From: Sphagnum compactum
Lineage: Eukaryota > Bryophyta > Sphagnopsida > Sphagnales
Length of the DNA stretch: 64,000 nt
Reading direction: 5' to 3'
Assembly (NCBI GenBank): GCA_965153455.1
Contig: OZ234493.1
Coordinates: 36,880,213 to 36,944,212 of the forward strand
A program made the translations under genes and the position numbers. Below are positions 21,301 through 31,801 of the stretch, piece by piece. The first letter of the stretch is position 1. The number at the start of each line of letters is the position of its first letter. Below the pieces are notes generated by a model, which worked only from the letters and a program-made list of their open reading frames with translations, did not search any database and was not told the DNA's origin.

Positions 21301-22803
21301 ATCGCCTTGACGACCTCCTCTAGCGTGAGGCTCTGGGTGAGGGAGGCATTAGTTTCCGCCGAGACTCTCGCCGGGACATTGTCCCAGCAGGAGGCTTGGG
21401 CTTCCTGGGTCCCAGGGAGGTGGGCTTCCGAGGTATAGAGTTTGGTGTAGAAATCGGTGATGTGATTGGTGAGGTCAGTGTGCCTTTTGATCAGCCCGTT
21501 GTCGGTGACCAGTTCCCTCATCAGGGTCTTCTTTTGCCCTGCTCGGTGAAAGTCAAAGAAGGTTTTGGAACAGGTGTCGCCATACCTGAACCAGTTCGAA
21601 GAGGAGAGGTGTTGGTTGTGCGGCACCTGATTTTGAAAAATTTCCTGCCAGCTTGGCTTGTGAGTCGGACAGGACGCCCCTCACTTCCTCGTTGGTCGGG
21701 TTGTTTTGAAGCTGAGCTTCCGCGAGTTGAACTCTTTTTGTGTTCATTCTAATCGTGGCTCCTCTGAGTCGCTTCTTTACCTTGGCTAGGCGGTTGTTGC
21801 AGGCCATTACCTTGCCGATGGCCGCTTCCAGCCAGAGAGTCCAATCCTGGTCGTTGGAAGGGGTCGGGAGGTCCCCTGACCATGCTTGGAGCAATTCCGC
21901 TTTGGCCTCCGCGTCTTCCAGGAGGGAGGTGTCGAAGTAGTAAGATGGATTGACTGGGTCAGTTGCCTGACCCCAAATTGAAATGAGAAGTAGGGAGTGA
22001 TCTGAAAATTTTCCAATGGAGGCAGGAGATTCGATCCTTCCTCCTCTTGATTCCAAGCCTTGCGAGATCATGTATTTGTCGATTCTGGAGACGGCTGCGC
22101 CGGATCCCGATCTCCCATTGTCAAAAGTGTACGCCTTTTTTGACATCTTTCGGAAGCTGTCTGAGACCCAAGCGTCGGACAATCCATATTGGATCGTCAT
22201 TTGATGCTAGGAGGCTGCCTCCCTCCTATGCATTCTTCTATAGCCGGCTAGACCCCCGCAGGGGATTTCCACCATATGATTAAAATCTCCCCCTAAGATG
22301 GTGTGGTCTGAATTGCATTCAGCGCTACTTATGGCTTTCCATAAATGAGCTCTTTCTCTAGAGGTTCGGGCTGCGTAGATGTTGATCACGGTTAGCGTGA
22401 CTCCGTCTGTCGCTTGGAGTTTGACAAATTGCGCTCGACCTTCTACGAGGATCCCATTGTCGACCACCAGGGGAGCTGTGGTTCTGTTTAGAAGGATGGC
22501 AATGCCAGCGCTAGTTCTCTGTGAGGTTCCCATGGGGATCCTTGGATTCCAGAAGGAAGCTCCCTTCCAAAACTCGATTCCTTTTCCGGTGCTGTCTAAG
22601 CCTTATTTTCCCAGGTGGTGTTCCTGGATGAGGAGGATTTGGGGGGGGGAAGGGAGAGAGGCTAACCAGAGCTTTATCGCCTTCTGCTTTGGCGAATTGG
22701 TCCCCAAGCCTCTCGCGTTGAGGGACGCCAGGGTAAGGGTCTTGTCAAGCATTTCCTTGTTGACCCTGGGCGGCTGGTGAGCCGATCGATCCCAATCCAT
22801 CAA
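18388..22803 (-). pseudogene. LINE ORF2: endonuclease, reverse transcriptase, zf-RVT (frameshifted)
   Basis: ORF2 of an L1-type LINE nicks target DNA and copies the element RNA. The endonuclease starts near 22803: LTLASLNARGLG, LLIQEHHLGK, TVINIYAA, LGGDFNHMV, then GLSDAW, RSGSGAAVSRIDKYMIS and KFSDHS (to about 21990). Reverse transcriptase follows (about 21400-20550): LPKNKAPGQDRIPIEFFQS, RPNQIGFVEGRSI, LLDFEKAFDRIEW, RQGCPLTPYLF and the catalytic FADDT at about 20576-20590. Downstream are YLGVQVGFHLP and a zf-RVT segment at about 19060-18880 (CATCSSGVPESPQHCLLDC). The frame ends at about 18388. Lesions: in-frame TAA at 22603-22605 and frameshifts near 22200, 21630, 20500 and 18960. It cannot make a full enzyme. 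Confidence 0.9.
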
Positions 22804-25800
22804 ATTCGTTTTGAAGAGAGCTTGCCAGGTCCTGAGGCGCCAGCGCTAAGAGGTCGAGCTTTATGTATCTTTTCTTTTTTCTGGCCGCTTGTGGAGATGC
22901 CAGTAGGCTTGCTGACGTGCTTTTGCACGTTTGGCGATCCGTGCTTGCGGGACCGGTCTTCAGCAAGAGGCTGTGTGCCGGGCCCGAGAAGACAACATCA
23001 TTGTTCATGCTGGGCATGGATTCGGGTGTCCTCTAGTGTAGATTTTTCTTCTTTTGCGCACTGATAGCACTGAGGCCAGTGTTGATGTGAGCCAGAATCG
23101 TGCATTCCTAGCCTCCCTTGACATGATCTTCTTGCCAGCTCCATTCCAAGGCGAGGCGCCCCTTGAGACTCAGGCTGAATCTGAGAATCTTTCCCTCGAG
23201 CTCTGCCTCGACGTTCCTGGTTAAGTCCGCGAGAGCGGACACAGGGGTCCATTCCTCTTCAGGTGTCCCTAAGCACCTGAGGTGCAGCGGGAGGCTTGGC
23301 GAGTCATTGCTCTTAACATTGACCAGGATCTCCTTCTGGTTGTTTCTCTCTCTGGACAGCACCGGCCAGACTATTGCTCTGGCGTGTTCTTGTCCCGGGG
23401 GCACCTGGATGCCTAGAGAAGTGAAAAAGGAACTGTGAACCTCGGAGCGCATTCTCTTTCTTCCACTCCCTGGAGTAAGGTCTTGTATTGAGGCGGGAGC
23501 TGGAGTAAGGTCTTGTATTGAGGCAGGAGCTGGAGACTGAGGCAGAGTTTGCCTTGGCAAGACAATCCTGGAGGATTGCTTCTTGCTTGCCTGGAAAGTC
23601 CAAATCTCTCCCAGTTTCCCTTGAGCGTCCTTGGGATCCTCAGCTTCTGGGCTGAGAGCTTCCAGGGCCGTGAATGGATTTGCGTTGGCAGCCGAGAGAT
23701 AAGTCTGATGAGGAGTTGCCATCTAGTAGCCAAAATTGGGTTGTTCTGCTTGAGGATGGGTGATTGCTGAACGAGTTTCAACCCTTGTACTGGGCCTGGC
23801 CTGGTTGAAACCTGATGGACTTGTCGGATCCGCCATATCCTGGTCGGCTTCCGAGGTCCCTGAAGTAGCCTTCAGGCATCGATTCCGTGGTGATGCCTCT
23901 GCGTTGGGCAGAATTGTGGAGGTACTGGCGATGTTTAGCTGAACGGGGTGATCCGAATGCTTGCTATCTTCCTTTCGATGCTGGATCGTCTCGGTTTGCG
24001 CTTGATTCCTCCTTGCATTTTGGGTTCGGAGTTGTTTGCTGGCCTGGGCTTGGATCGGTTGAGGAATTCCTCCCCCCCCTGGCTCCTTTCCTTCTGGTCC
24101 CCTGATGCTTGTGGGGGGGTATGCTGGCACCCCCTCCCACGGTTTGCTCCTATTGATCCTGCAGGCCCGTGCATGGTGGCCGAACCTCCTGCACTTTCTG
24201 TACTGGTTTGGCAAGCCGGAATACAAGATTCTTTGTGCCACAGTGTCGTTGGGCTCTGCTCCTTCCGCCATAGACGGAATTCTAATGTATCCGGGTAGCT
24301 TGGAAATATCCCTGAGCTCGATGGTGATCATGGGCCCCGCTGGCCTTTTGATGTACGAGTCTACCGCTTCTATCTCCAGGACTTCCCTGATTTTGCTCGC
24401 CATGATAGTCAGGGCCCTCGTGTTCCTGAACTGCTCGTGCAGATCGGGGAATTGAACCTTGATCGCGTGTGTGAGTTGAGCTTCCGCCCCCTGCAAGCTT
24501 GAGTCGAAATTTGGAATGTAGCGAGAGAAGGAGAGGCCCAGGCCGCTCCATTCGACTGCTGCCAGTCGTCTGGTGGCCTTGGCCCCTTCCTCATTCTCGA
24601 AGAGTACTTCGAAGTATTCTCTTGTGAGGAGGGATACTGAGTTGAAAGGGGCCGGGAGATGGAGCTTGAGGCAGTCGAGCAACGCTTTGAATGTTGCTCT
24701 GCCTCCAAGCGTTCTACCGATAACAGTTCGTCTAGCTTTCTTCGCCGCGCTTTCTTGCATCTGTCGCAACCCTAGCCTTTGGCTTGCGACCAAGGCAAGG
24801 GGGTTGTGAGGTTGCGGGCCTAGTAGTAGACCCGGGAGGCACATCACATGCTCCCGGGAGTGCAAGGAGTGCAAAGAGTCCAGAGAGTGTGAGGGAGTGA
24901 ACCCTCACACTCCCAAGTGAACTCCCACGTTGGGAGTTGGTGAGAGTTGGAGTCCCGGAGGGACTCCCGAAACTTCAGAGAGCGTTTTGAGGGGTCAAAA
25001 CTCCATGGCTTGTTTTGCACTTTATATCAATGGAAAGCTCTTGAAGCGTACATATCTAAAATGGGCTCGCATTGCTCATTTGGACATCTGAAACACAAGT
25101 TATGGCCAAAAGAAGGATCGGGAGTCGAATTCCCGGGAGTCTGCCAGTTTTGACTCCCGACCACTAAAAGTCGGGAATCGACCCGAAATACTAGGCTGCA
25201 GAGGACGTGCCACATATCGTTGGAAAGCTCTCGACGAGAGCTACAACTTTGCTTCAGACCGCATCGCGATCCGAGGTCTGCTCGCAAAGTTATGGGGCTC
25301 CAAAGTCGCGGGAGTCCCATTTGGCGCGATTTCGGGACTCCCACGCGGGAGTCCCGGGAAAAATAGCCATTTGGATGTAGCCTCCGTGGAGAGTCACAGA
25401 GTATACTATAAGGGGGGAAGTGGTTGGCTTCCCCAAGGGGGAAGGTGCTGGCTTCCCCACCAAAGGGAGTGAGGTGGTGGCTTACTCCCGAGCCCGGAGT
25501 GTGTGTGTGTTCAAAGTGAGTCCGAGTTCACCCGTGGCTTGTCCCAACACCAAAAAGGATTCAACATGAGTCCCAAGGGGGAAGGTGATGGCTTCCCCAA
25601 GGTCCGGGCCGTGGCTCTTCCTAGCACCAAAGGTGCTCCAACTTTGGACTAACCACTTGGAGTGGTTAATGGAGGGTCCGTGTGAGCGAGTCAAGCTTGT
25701 CAACTCTTCCTAGTCCCATCCCGGAGCTCCAACACACCCTTCTACCCCTCAAGTGTTGTGAGCTAGGGAGCGGCTCCAAGTTCCAACCGCTTCCGCATTG

Positions 25801-26647
25801 CCGCATACTTGGACCCTCGAGTGGGTCCACAAGGAACTTGGGAGCGCGTCAGCATCACTACCACTAAGTCTGTTGGAAAATCCGCCTCTATTTCCATGCT
25901 GTAATCTATTGGCGATGGGCCTTGGGCCGCCTCCCCCTCGGGGGAAGCGGCACCTGTCCCGCTGCCTGGTTGCACGATCAGAGAATGGGGCGAGGGGGTG
26001 ATCACTGAGCTTGTCAAATTCTTTCGCAGCGAGTTCCTCACTCTCGGCGCCTTTGCCCTGGCCGTGGAGAGGTCGATCCTCTCCGATTGCCTGGCAGCGG
26101 CGATGTCCGAGCCCTCCGAGCTTCTTCCGGGACCAATAGATACAGAATAGATTTCTGACTTGCGGGGATGGGAAGAATCTCCTTTCGGAGGTACCTGATG
26201 GGTGTGCGATCTGCCCACACCTTCGATCTCGCTCTCCCGAGGCTTCGACGCGACGTCCAGCGGAGCGATGAGCGTTGATGACCGTTGAGGAGGCTCTCCT
26301 CGAGGTCCGCCATAGCTCCTGGGCTGAAGAGCTTTCGCCTCCTTGCCTTGTTGCTGGAGTCTTGAACGATCCTGGGAGGCGACCGAAGTCGCCTGGTCCG
26401 AGCCTGCATTTCCTTCCTCCTTGCCGATCTCCTCTCCCAGAGCAGGGGAGATCAGCTTGGCTGGAGCTGCACAGAGCTCGGGCAATGCAGAATCCAAAGA
26501 GCCGTTGGAAGTCGGTGAGCACTTTCTGTCCGTTGGGGAGGAAGCGTGAGCACCATGCCCCGCTTTCCTTATCCTTCGAGAGACTAGAACGAATTCATCG
26601 AGCCCCGTGGTCTGAGAATCTGCAGTAGCAGAGCAGATTTCCATCAT
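22745..26647 (-). pseudogene. LINE ORF1 (gag-like), interrupted by solo LTR and three in-frame TAG codons
   Basis: The ATG at 26647 opens MMEICSATADSQTTGLDEFV. The frame runs into the solo LTR (24762-25851) and resumes at 24756 in the same frame, because LTR plus duplicated 5-bp site is 1095 bp, a multiple of three. The following domain, RRTVIGRTLGGRATFKALL to VEWSGLGLSFSRYIPN, is DUF4283-like. Then comes a zinc knuckle whose first cysteine is tyrosine (YRKCRRFGHHARAC). TAG codons interrupt the frame at 23723-23725 (followed directly by ATG), 23108-23110 and 23033-23035, and the frame finally closes at 22745. Without LTR and TAGs it would be about 935 codons. A 30-bp in-frame duplication sits at about 23468-23530. 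It likely encoded the RNA-binding particle protein. Confidence 0.8.
24762..25851 (+). mobile_element. Solo LTR inserted in LINE ORF1
   Basis: A 1090-bp copy of the TGTCGCAACC...GCGCGTCA LTR with no internal region, flanked by the 5-bp target duplication GCATC (24757-24761 and 25852-25856). It is very similar to the LTRs at 27190 and 30713 but inverted to them. It formed by LTR-LTR recombination after the element jumped into the LINE. Confidence 0.95.
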
Positions 26648-26761
26648 TAGAATGTGAAAGCGCTTAAGAATTGACTAAAAAAAAGAGCATTCGGACAACA
26701 GGATCATGGTTCTCTCTGATACGCGACTAGACAGAGAGCTCCCACCGCCGTGAACTTCATC

Positions 26762-26777
26762 CTGGTGCTCCATACAG
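26762..26777. repeat. Right target-site duplication of LINE
   Basis: CTGGTGCTCCATACAG, matching 18284-18299. It marks the 5-prime end of the LINE. Confidence 0.9.
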
Positions 26778-27189
26778 TGAACTGCACCCAGTGAAATGCA
26801 ATAAACTCGCCGAGTGTCCTTTGGAATTTGTTACATCCTCCCAGGACCTGGTTCAATGCTCACTTTAGCAACATTAACAATATTCTGAAGACAATTAGGA
26901 GGTGTCAGATTACTAAGATAGGCGGGTACACCATGAGGAGAATAAATTCAGATCCAATATTAAGTCTTTGGAGCTTCCGATCTTTATTGGAACGTCAATC
27001 GGTTGTGGACGTGAATTCCACCATCGAAAGTTACCCACCGAATACACTTTGATTTCCATTAACCAAGTGGCATTAAGTATGCAAAGAGCCTAATTCGAGA
27101 ATCTTGAGAAGTAGGGGAGCTCCCTCAGGTCAAAGTTCGGTGGTGTCAGTGAGAACTATTTCTGTGCACCCAAAATACACAAGGGAGAG
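26778..27189. repeat. Host repeat between LINE and LTR element (paralogue of 32646-32875)
   Basis: From GAGTGTCCTTTGGAATTTG to GACGTGAATTCCACCATC this matches 32655-32880 at roughly 85% by eye. Shared internal marks are CAACATTAACAATATTC and AGAATAAATTCAGATCC. No protein is recognised. The tail (27060-27189) is unique and ends in the GAGAG target site of the LTR element. Confidence 0.7.
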
Positions 27190-28278
27190 TGACGCGCTCC
27201 CAAGTTCCTTGTGGACCCACTCGAGGGTCCAAGTATGCGGCAATGCGGAAGCGGTTGGAACTTGGAGCCGCTCCCTAGCTCACAACACTTGAGGGGTAGA
27301 AGGGTGTGTTGGAGCTCCGGGATGGGACTAGGAAGAGTTGACAAGCTTGACTCGCTCACACGGACCCTCCATTAACCACTCCAAGTGGTTAGTCCAAAGT
27401 TGGAGCACCTTTGGTGCTAGGAAGAGCCACGGCCCGGACCTTGGGGAAGCCATCACCTTCCCCCTTGGGACTCATGTTGAATCCTTTTTGGTGTTGGGAC
27501 AAGCCACGGGTGAACTCGGACTCACTTTGAACACACACACACTCCGGGCTCGGGAGTAAGCCACCACCTCACTCCCTTTGGTGGGGAAGCCAGCACCTTC
27601 CCCCTTGGGGAAGCCACCCACTTCCCCCCTTATAGTATACTCTGTGACTCTCCACGGAGGCTACATCCAAATGGCTATTTTTCCCGGGACTCCCGAGTGG
27701 GAGTCCCGAAATCGCGCCAAATGGGACTCTCGCGACTTTGGAGCCCCATAACTTTGCGAGCAGACCTCGGATCGCAATGCGGTCTGCAGCAAAGTTGTAG
27801 ATCTCGTCGAGACCTTTCCAACGGTATGTCGCACGTCCTCTGCAGCCCAGTATTTCGGGTCGATTCCCGACTTTTAGTGGTCGGGAGTCAAAACTGGACG
27901 ACTCCCGGGAATTCGACTCCCGGGCCTTCTTTTGGCCATAACTTGTGCTTCAGATGTCCAAATGAGCAATGCGAGCCCATTTTGGACATCTACACTTCAA
28001 GAGCTTTCCATTGATATAAAGAGCGAAACAAGCCATGGAGTTTTGACCCCTCAAAACGCTCTTTGAAGTTTTGGGAGTCCTTTTGGGACTCCACTCTCAC
28101 CAACTCCCAACATGGGAGTTCACTTGGGAGTGTGAGGGTTCACTCCCTCACACTCTCTGGACTCTTTGCACTCCTTGCACTCCCGGGAGCATGTGATGTG
28201 CCTCCCGGGTCTACTACTAGGCCCGCAACCTCACAACCCCCTTGCCTTGGTCGCAAGCCAAAGGCTAGGGTTGCGACA
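27190..28278 (-). repeat. 3-prime LTR of young element
   Basis: TG/CA-bounded, with many GGGAGTC and GACTCCC repeats around CCCGGG. The open frames across it recur in every LTR copy in the window and are not genes. Confidence 0.95.
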
Positions 28279-28292
28279 CTCTCCCCCACTAG
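28279..28292 (-). other. Polypurine tract
   Basis: Read on the minus strand, CTAGTGGGGGAGAG abuts the LTR start TGTCGC. It is the expected primer for second-strand synthesis. A second, diverged copy abuts a partial LTR edge near 28446-28460. Confidence 0.75.
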
Positions 28293-28343
28293 AAGAAGAG
28301 GTCAATGTCCTCATTGACACTTAGAGTTTTCTCTCTCTCACGG

Positions 28344-28498
28344 TTGCACTCCCGGGAGCATGCGATGTGACTCCCGGGTCTACTATTAGGCTTGCACCTT
28401 GTAACCCCCTTGCCTTGGCCTTGAGCCAAGGCTAGGGTTGCGACACTCTCCCTCACTAAAAGAAGAGGTCAATGTCCTCATTGACACTTAGGGTTTTC
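28344..28498 (-). repeat. Duplicated LTR edge plus polypurine tract
   Basis: This segment repeats 28176-28335: the last 100 bp of LTR, GGGTTGCGACA, the CTCTCCCTCACT tract and GGTCAATGTCCTCATTGACA. It has diverged clearly from the LTR, so the duplication is older than this insertion. Confidence 0.8.
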
Positions 28499-28545
28499 AC
28501 CCACACAATTGCACTTGCTTTCTTTTGGATCTTTGGCCATCACTT

Positions 28546-28999
28546 GCCGACATCTTGCGGCTTGGCCCTTGTCTCAAGCTAACTCGGGCATCCCCAAGCT
28601 TCCAACATTCTCTTGACAAGTCGAGGAAGGTTTCTCTTAAACCCCCTCCCTCACTCGGGAGGAACTATTTCATCCTTCCCCTCATGAGTCATCATTTGCC
28701 GACACCTTGCGGCTTGGACCTTGTCTCAAGCTAACTTAGGCGTCCCCAAGCTTCCAACACTCTCTTGATAAGTCCGGGAGGGTTTCTCTTAAACCCCCCC
28801 CCTCACTCGGGAGGAACTCTTTCATCCTTTCCTTCATGAGGAACTCGAGCCGACACCTTGCGGCTCGGACCTTGTCTCAAGCTAACTCGGGCGTCCCCCA
28901 AGCTTCCAACACTCTCTTGACAAGTCCAAGAGGGTCTCTCTTAGACCCCCCCCTCATTTGGGAGGAACTATTTCATCCTTTCCCTCATGAGGAACTCAA
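28546..28999 (-). repeat. Three tandem units of about 151 bp in the 3-prime internal region
   Basis: Units start at 28546, 28698 and 28849 (GCCGACACCTTGCGGCT and variant). They share CTTGTCTCAAGCTAACT, CCCAAGCTTCCAACA and GGAGGAACT. Non-coding. Confidence 0.85.
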
Positions 29000-29672
29000 G
29001 TCAAGTCTACTCTTGACTCAAGCTACTTGACATGACTCCTTTCCCCCATCTCGCGCCTCGGTCACAACAACCAAGCCTTCACGAAAAGGTATGCTTATCA
29101 AGGTACGAGGAGCAACGTTTAGGCTTTGCAAAGGCCTAAGTCCCAAGCTACACGATTATAGTACGTGAACGGGGTCATGACTCCCCGCGTTGGCCGCCAC
29201 TACCAACCAACCCTTCGGGATGCACTTTGGGCATGTGCACGTCCCCGTAAGCTCACCTTGCTTACCTCCTCTTTTGGGACCAAGATTTCTCCTAGCCTCT
29301 AAGTGGAGTCCGATTTTGATTTGGGCGTACGCGAGAGAGTTCCATTTGTCCATGCCACTTGACAACCCCTTTTTATTGTGGTTTTTTTTTTTTTTTTTTT
29401 TTTGTTTGTTTGTTTGTTTGAGATGCAATCTCTATGTTTGTGATGCAATCTCTTGTTTGTGATGCAATCTCTTGGAAGCTCAAAAACTTAGCCTTTATTT
29501 CACTTACAACTTGATGTGGTACATTTGTGTACCTTTCCGCCCCCTAAAAGAAAGGTGATGTCCTCATCACGGTCTATATTTCTTTTGCTTCTTCAAGTTG
29601 TGTGACCATGAGCACTTCCTCACTTGCATCACTTGGGGGTTGCCCAACCCAAGTTGAACTTCCTTTTGGAAC
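29000..29672 (-). other. Non-coding internal region of LTR element
   Basis: Homologous at 29050-29165 to the segment at 5624-5740. It contains a poly-T run at about 29381-29403 and a short repeat of GATGCAATCTCT with TTGTTTGT (29421-29472). No gene is visible. Confidence 0.6.
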
Positions 29673-30663
29673 TTAGTTTTCCAACATCAAGTGGATTGTG
29701 GTCCCACCCACACTAGGCACTTCATGTGCCTTCACTCGCGCGATCCCATTCTTGGATGGGATCCTAACTAGCCTATTGTGCCCTTCCATGAGCACATTGT
29801 CACGGGTGATGAATTCCATTCCCCCTAAGGTGGAAACTAAAAGTCCACCTTGCCTCTCCAATTTCCCAATTGGAGGGGCACATCTTTGGCTCACAACTTG
29901 GTGGGATGGGGAATCCCATCCGCAAAGTGCACCTCCATGGGTGCCTTGAGCTCCTCCAAGGGGAGCTCCATTCTTTTCGCACTTTCTTGGTTATGAAGTT
30001 GTGAGAAGTCCCTTAGAAACCCCACTCCCCGATTTGGGTTTGGGGCAATCCTTAGAGTAATGCCCCACTTCATTACAATTGAAGCACACTCCTTTGGGTT
30101 TCCCACTAGCATTTCCCTTGGGTTGGCTCCCTTTGAAAGGAGCCCCTTTCTTCACAAAATTTCCTTTGGGTTTAAAATCCGAGCCTTGGAATTGTTTGGG
30201 CTTTTCCCCCTTTGAGGTTTCTTGGCCTCGGCTCCATTCCCCTTCAATTAGGATTGGGCAAGTTCCACGGCTGAGTGCTGACCAACCTTGGCGGCATGGA
30301 GGTAATCTTCCATTTCCGCAAGCCAAGCATCCACAACCTTTCGGTCCCGGGCCCCATCAAAGTTCCCGGGCCTAGCGGGCTTGAACTCCACACCTTTGGA
30401 TGATCCTCCCTTGAGGGCCGCACTAATTCACCGAAATCGAGCCTATTCATCTTGAGTAGGACCTCCAATTGTTCCGGGGTGAAGAGCACCGCATTTGATT
30501 GCTCCTCTTCATTTTCATGGTCCTCATGGCTATCACGGTCTTCCTCACCTTCGGAAACATTTTGTTCATCCCCCATTATGGCTTGGGGTGGAACATCCAA
30601 CTCTTGGGTGGGTTCTTCCACCACGGTCTCTTGGACTACCTTGTGGGACTTCTTTGGTGCCAT
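29673..30663 (-). pseudogene. gag-protease polyprotein of the LTR element, broken
   Basis: The ATG at 30663 opens MAPKKSHKVVQETVVEEPTQ, the same gag N-terminus as at 4565. A frameshift near 30420 (a base lost compared with the 4-kb copy) leaves the MNRLDFGELV frame, and the gag core continues in another frame (AKVG.HSAVELAQ). Near 30245 the sequence skips the YLKGYASTWW region present in the other copy, an internal deletion. Then a basic linker leads to a CCHC zinc knuckle, CFNCNEVGHYSKDC (about 30047-30090). Further on, GGMEFITRDNVLMEGHNRLV (29894-29673) resembles the C-terminal half of a retropepsin. The coding region is not intact in this copy. Confidence 0.75.
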
Positions 30664-30698
30664 CGGAACTCCCCAATAAGTGGATCGAGCTCACCGGA

Positions 30699-30710
30699 GC
30701 TCTGATACCA
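30699..30710 (-). other. Primer-binding site
   Basis: Minus strand TGGTATCAGAGC, two bases from the LTR edge at 30713. Same initiator tRNA-Met type as at 4601. Confidence 0.85.
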
Positions 30711-30712
30711 AG

Positions 30713-31801
30713 TGACGCGCTCCCAAGTTCCTTGTGGACCCACTCGAGGGTCCAAGTATGCGGCAATGCGGAAGCGGTTGGAACTTGGAGCCGCTCCCTA
30801 GCTCACAACACTTGAGGGGTAGAAGGGTGTGTTGGAGCTCCGGGATGGGACTAGGAAGAGTTGACAAGCTTGACTCGCTCACACGGACCCTCCATTAACC
30901 ACTCCAAGTGGTTAGTCCAAAGTTGGAGCACCTTTGGTGCTAGGAAGAGCCACGGCCCGGACCTTGGGGAAGCCATCACCTTCCCCCTTGGGACTCATGT
31001 TGAATCCTTTTTGGTGTTGGGACAAGCCACGGGTGAACTCGGACTCACTTTGAACACACACACACTCCGGGCTCGGGAGTAAGCCACCACCTCACTCCCT
31101 TTGGTGGGGAAGCCAGCACCTTCCCCCTTGGGGAAGCCAACCACTTCCCCCCTTATAGTATACTCTGTGACTCTCCACGGAGGCTACATCCAAATGGCTA
31201 TTTTTCCCGGGACTCCCGAGTGGGAGTCCCGAAATCGCGCCAAATGGGACTCTCGCGACTTTGGAGCCCCATAACTTTGCGAGCAGACCTCGGATCGCAA
31301 TGCGGTCTGCAGCAAAGTTGTAGATCTCGTCGAGACCTTTCCAACGGTATGTCGCACGTCCTCTGCAGCCCAGTATTTCGGGTCGATTCCCGACTTTTAG
31401 TGGTCGGGAGTCAAAACTGGACGACTCCCGGGAATTCGACTCCCGGGCCTTCTTTTGGCCATAACTTGTGTTTCAGATGTCCAAATGAGCAATGCGAGCC
31501 CATTTTGGACATCTACACTTCAAGAGCTTTCCATTGATATAAAGAGCGAAACAAGCCATGGAGTTTTGACCCCTCAAAACGCTCTCTGAAGTTTTGGGAG
31601 TCCTTTTGGGACTCCACTCTCACCAACTCCCAACATGGGAGTTCACTTGGGAGTGTGAGGGTTCACTCCCTCACACTCTCTGGACTCTTTGCACTCCTTG
31701 CACTCCCGGGAGCATGTGATGTGCCTCCCGGGTCTACTACTAGGCCCGCAACCTCACAACCCCCTTGCCTTGGTCGCAAGCCAAAGGCTAGGGTTGCGAC
31801 A
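30713..31801 (-). repeat. 5-prime LTR of young element
   Basis: 1089 bp, nearly identical to 27190-28278. Differences seen: CCACCCACTT/CCAACCACTT, TGTGCTTCAG/TGTGTTTCAG and CTCTTTGAAG/CTCTCTGAAG. Confidence 0.95.

Larger units (their letters stand above)
18300..26761 (-). mobile_element. L1-type LINE, full length but inactive
   Basis: An 8.46-kb interval bounded by a 16-bp target-site duplication. Removing the solo LTR inside it leaves about 7.4 kb. Reading right to left it has ORF1 (gag-like with degenerate zinc knuckle), then ORF2 with apurinic-type endonuclease, reverse transcriptase and a zf-RVT zinc-binding domain: the order of plant L1 elements. The 3-prime end lacks an obvious poly-A and instead carries a duplicated 50-bp tail. 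Multiple stops and frameshifts make it inactive. Confidence 0.9.
27190..31801 (-). mobile_element. Young non-autonomous LTR retrotransposon (gag-pro only)
   Basis: Two 1089-bp LTRs (27190-28278, 30713-31801) flank a 2434-bp interior. The 5-bp target duplication is GAGAG (27185-27189 and 31802-31806). On the minus strand the primer-binding site, gag, zinc knuckle and protease-like segment follow in order. No reverse transcriptase, RNase H or integrase motif is present, so it depends on proteins of a relative. By eye the LTRs differ at only about three positions, so the insertion is recent. It belongs to the same family as 4615-7062 and the solo LTR. Confidence 0.9.
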
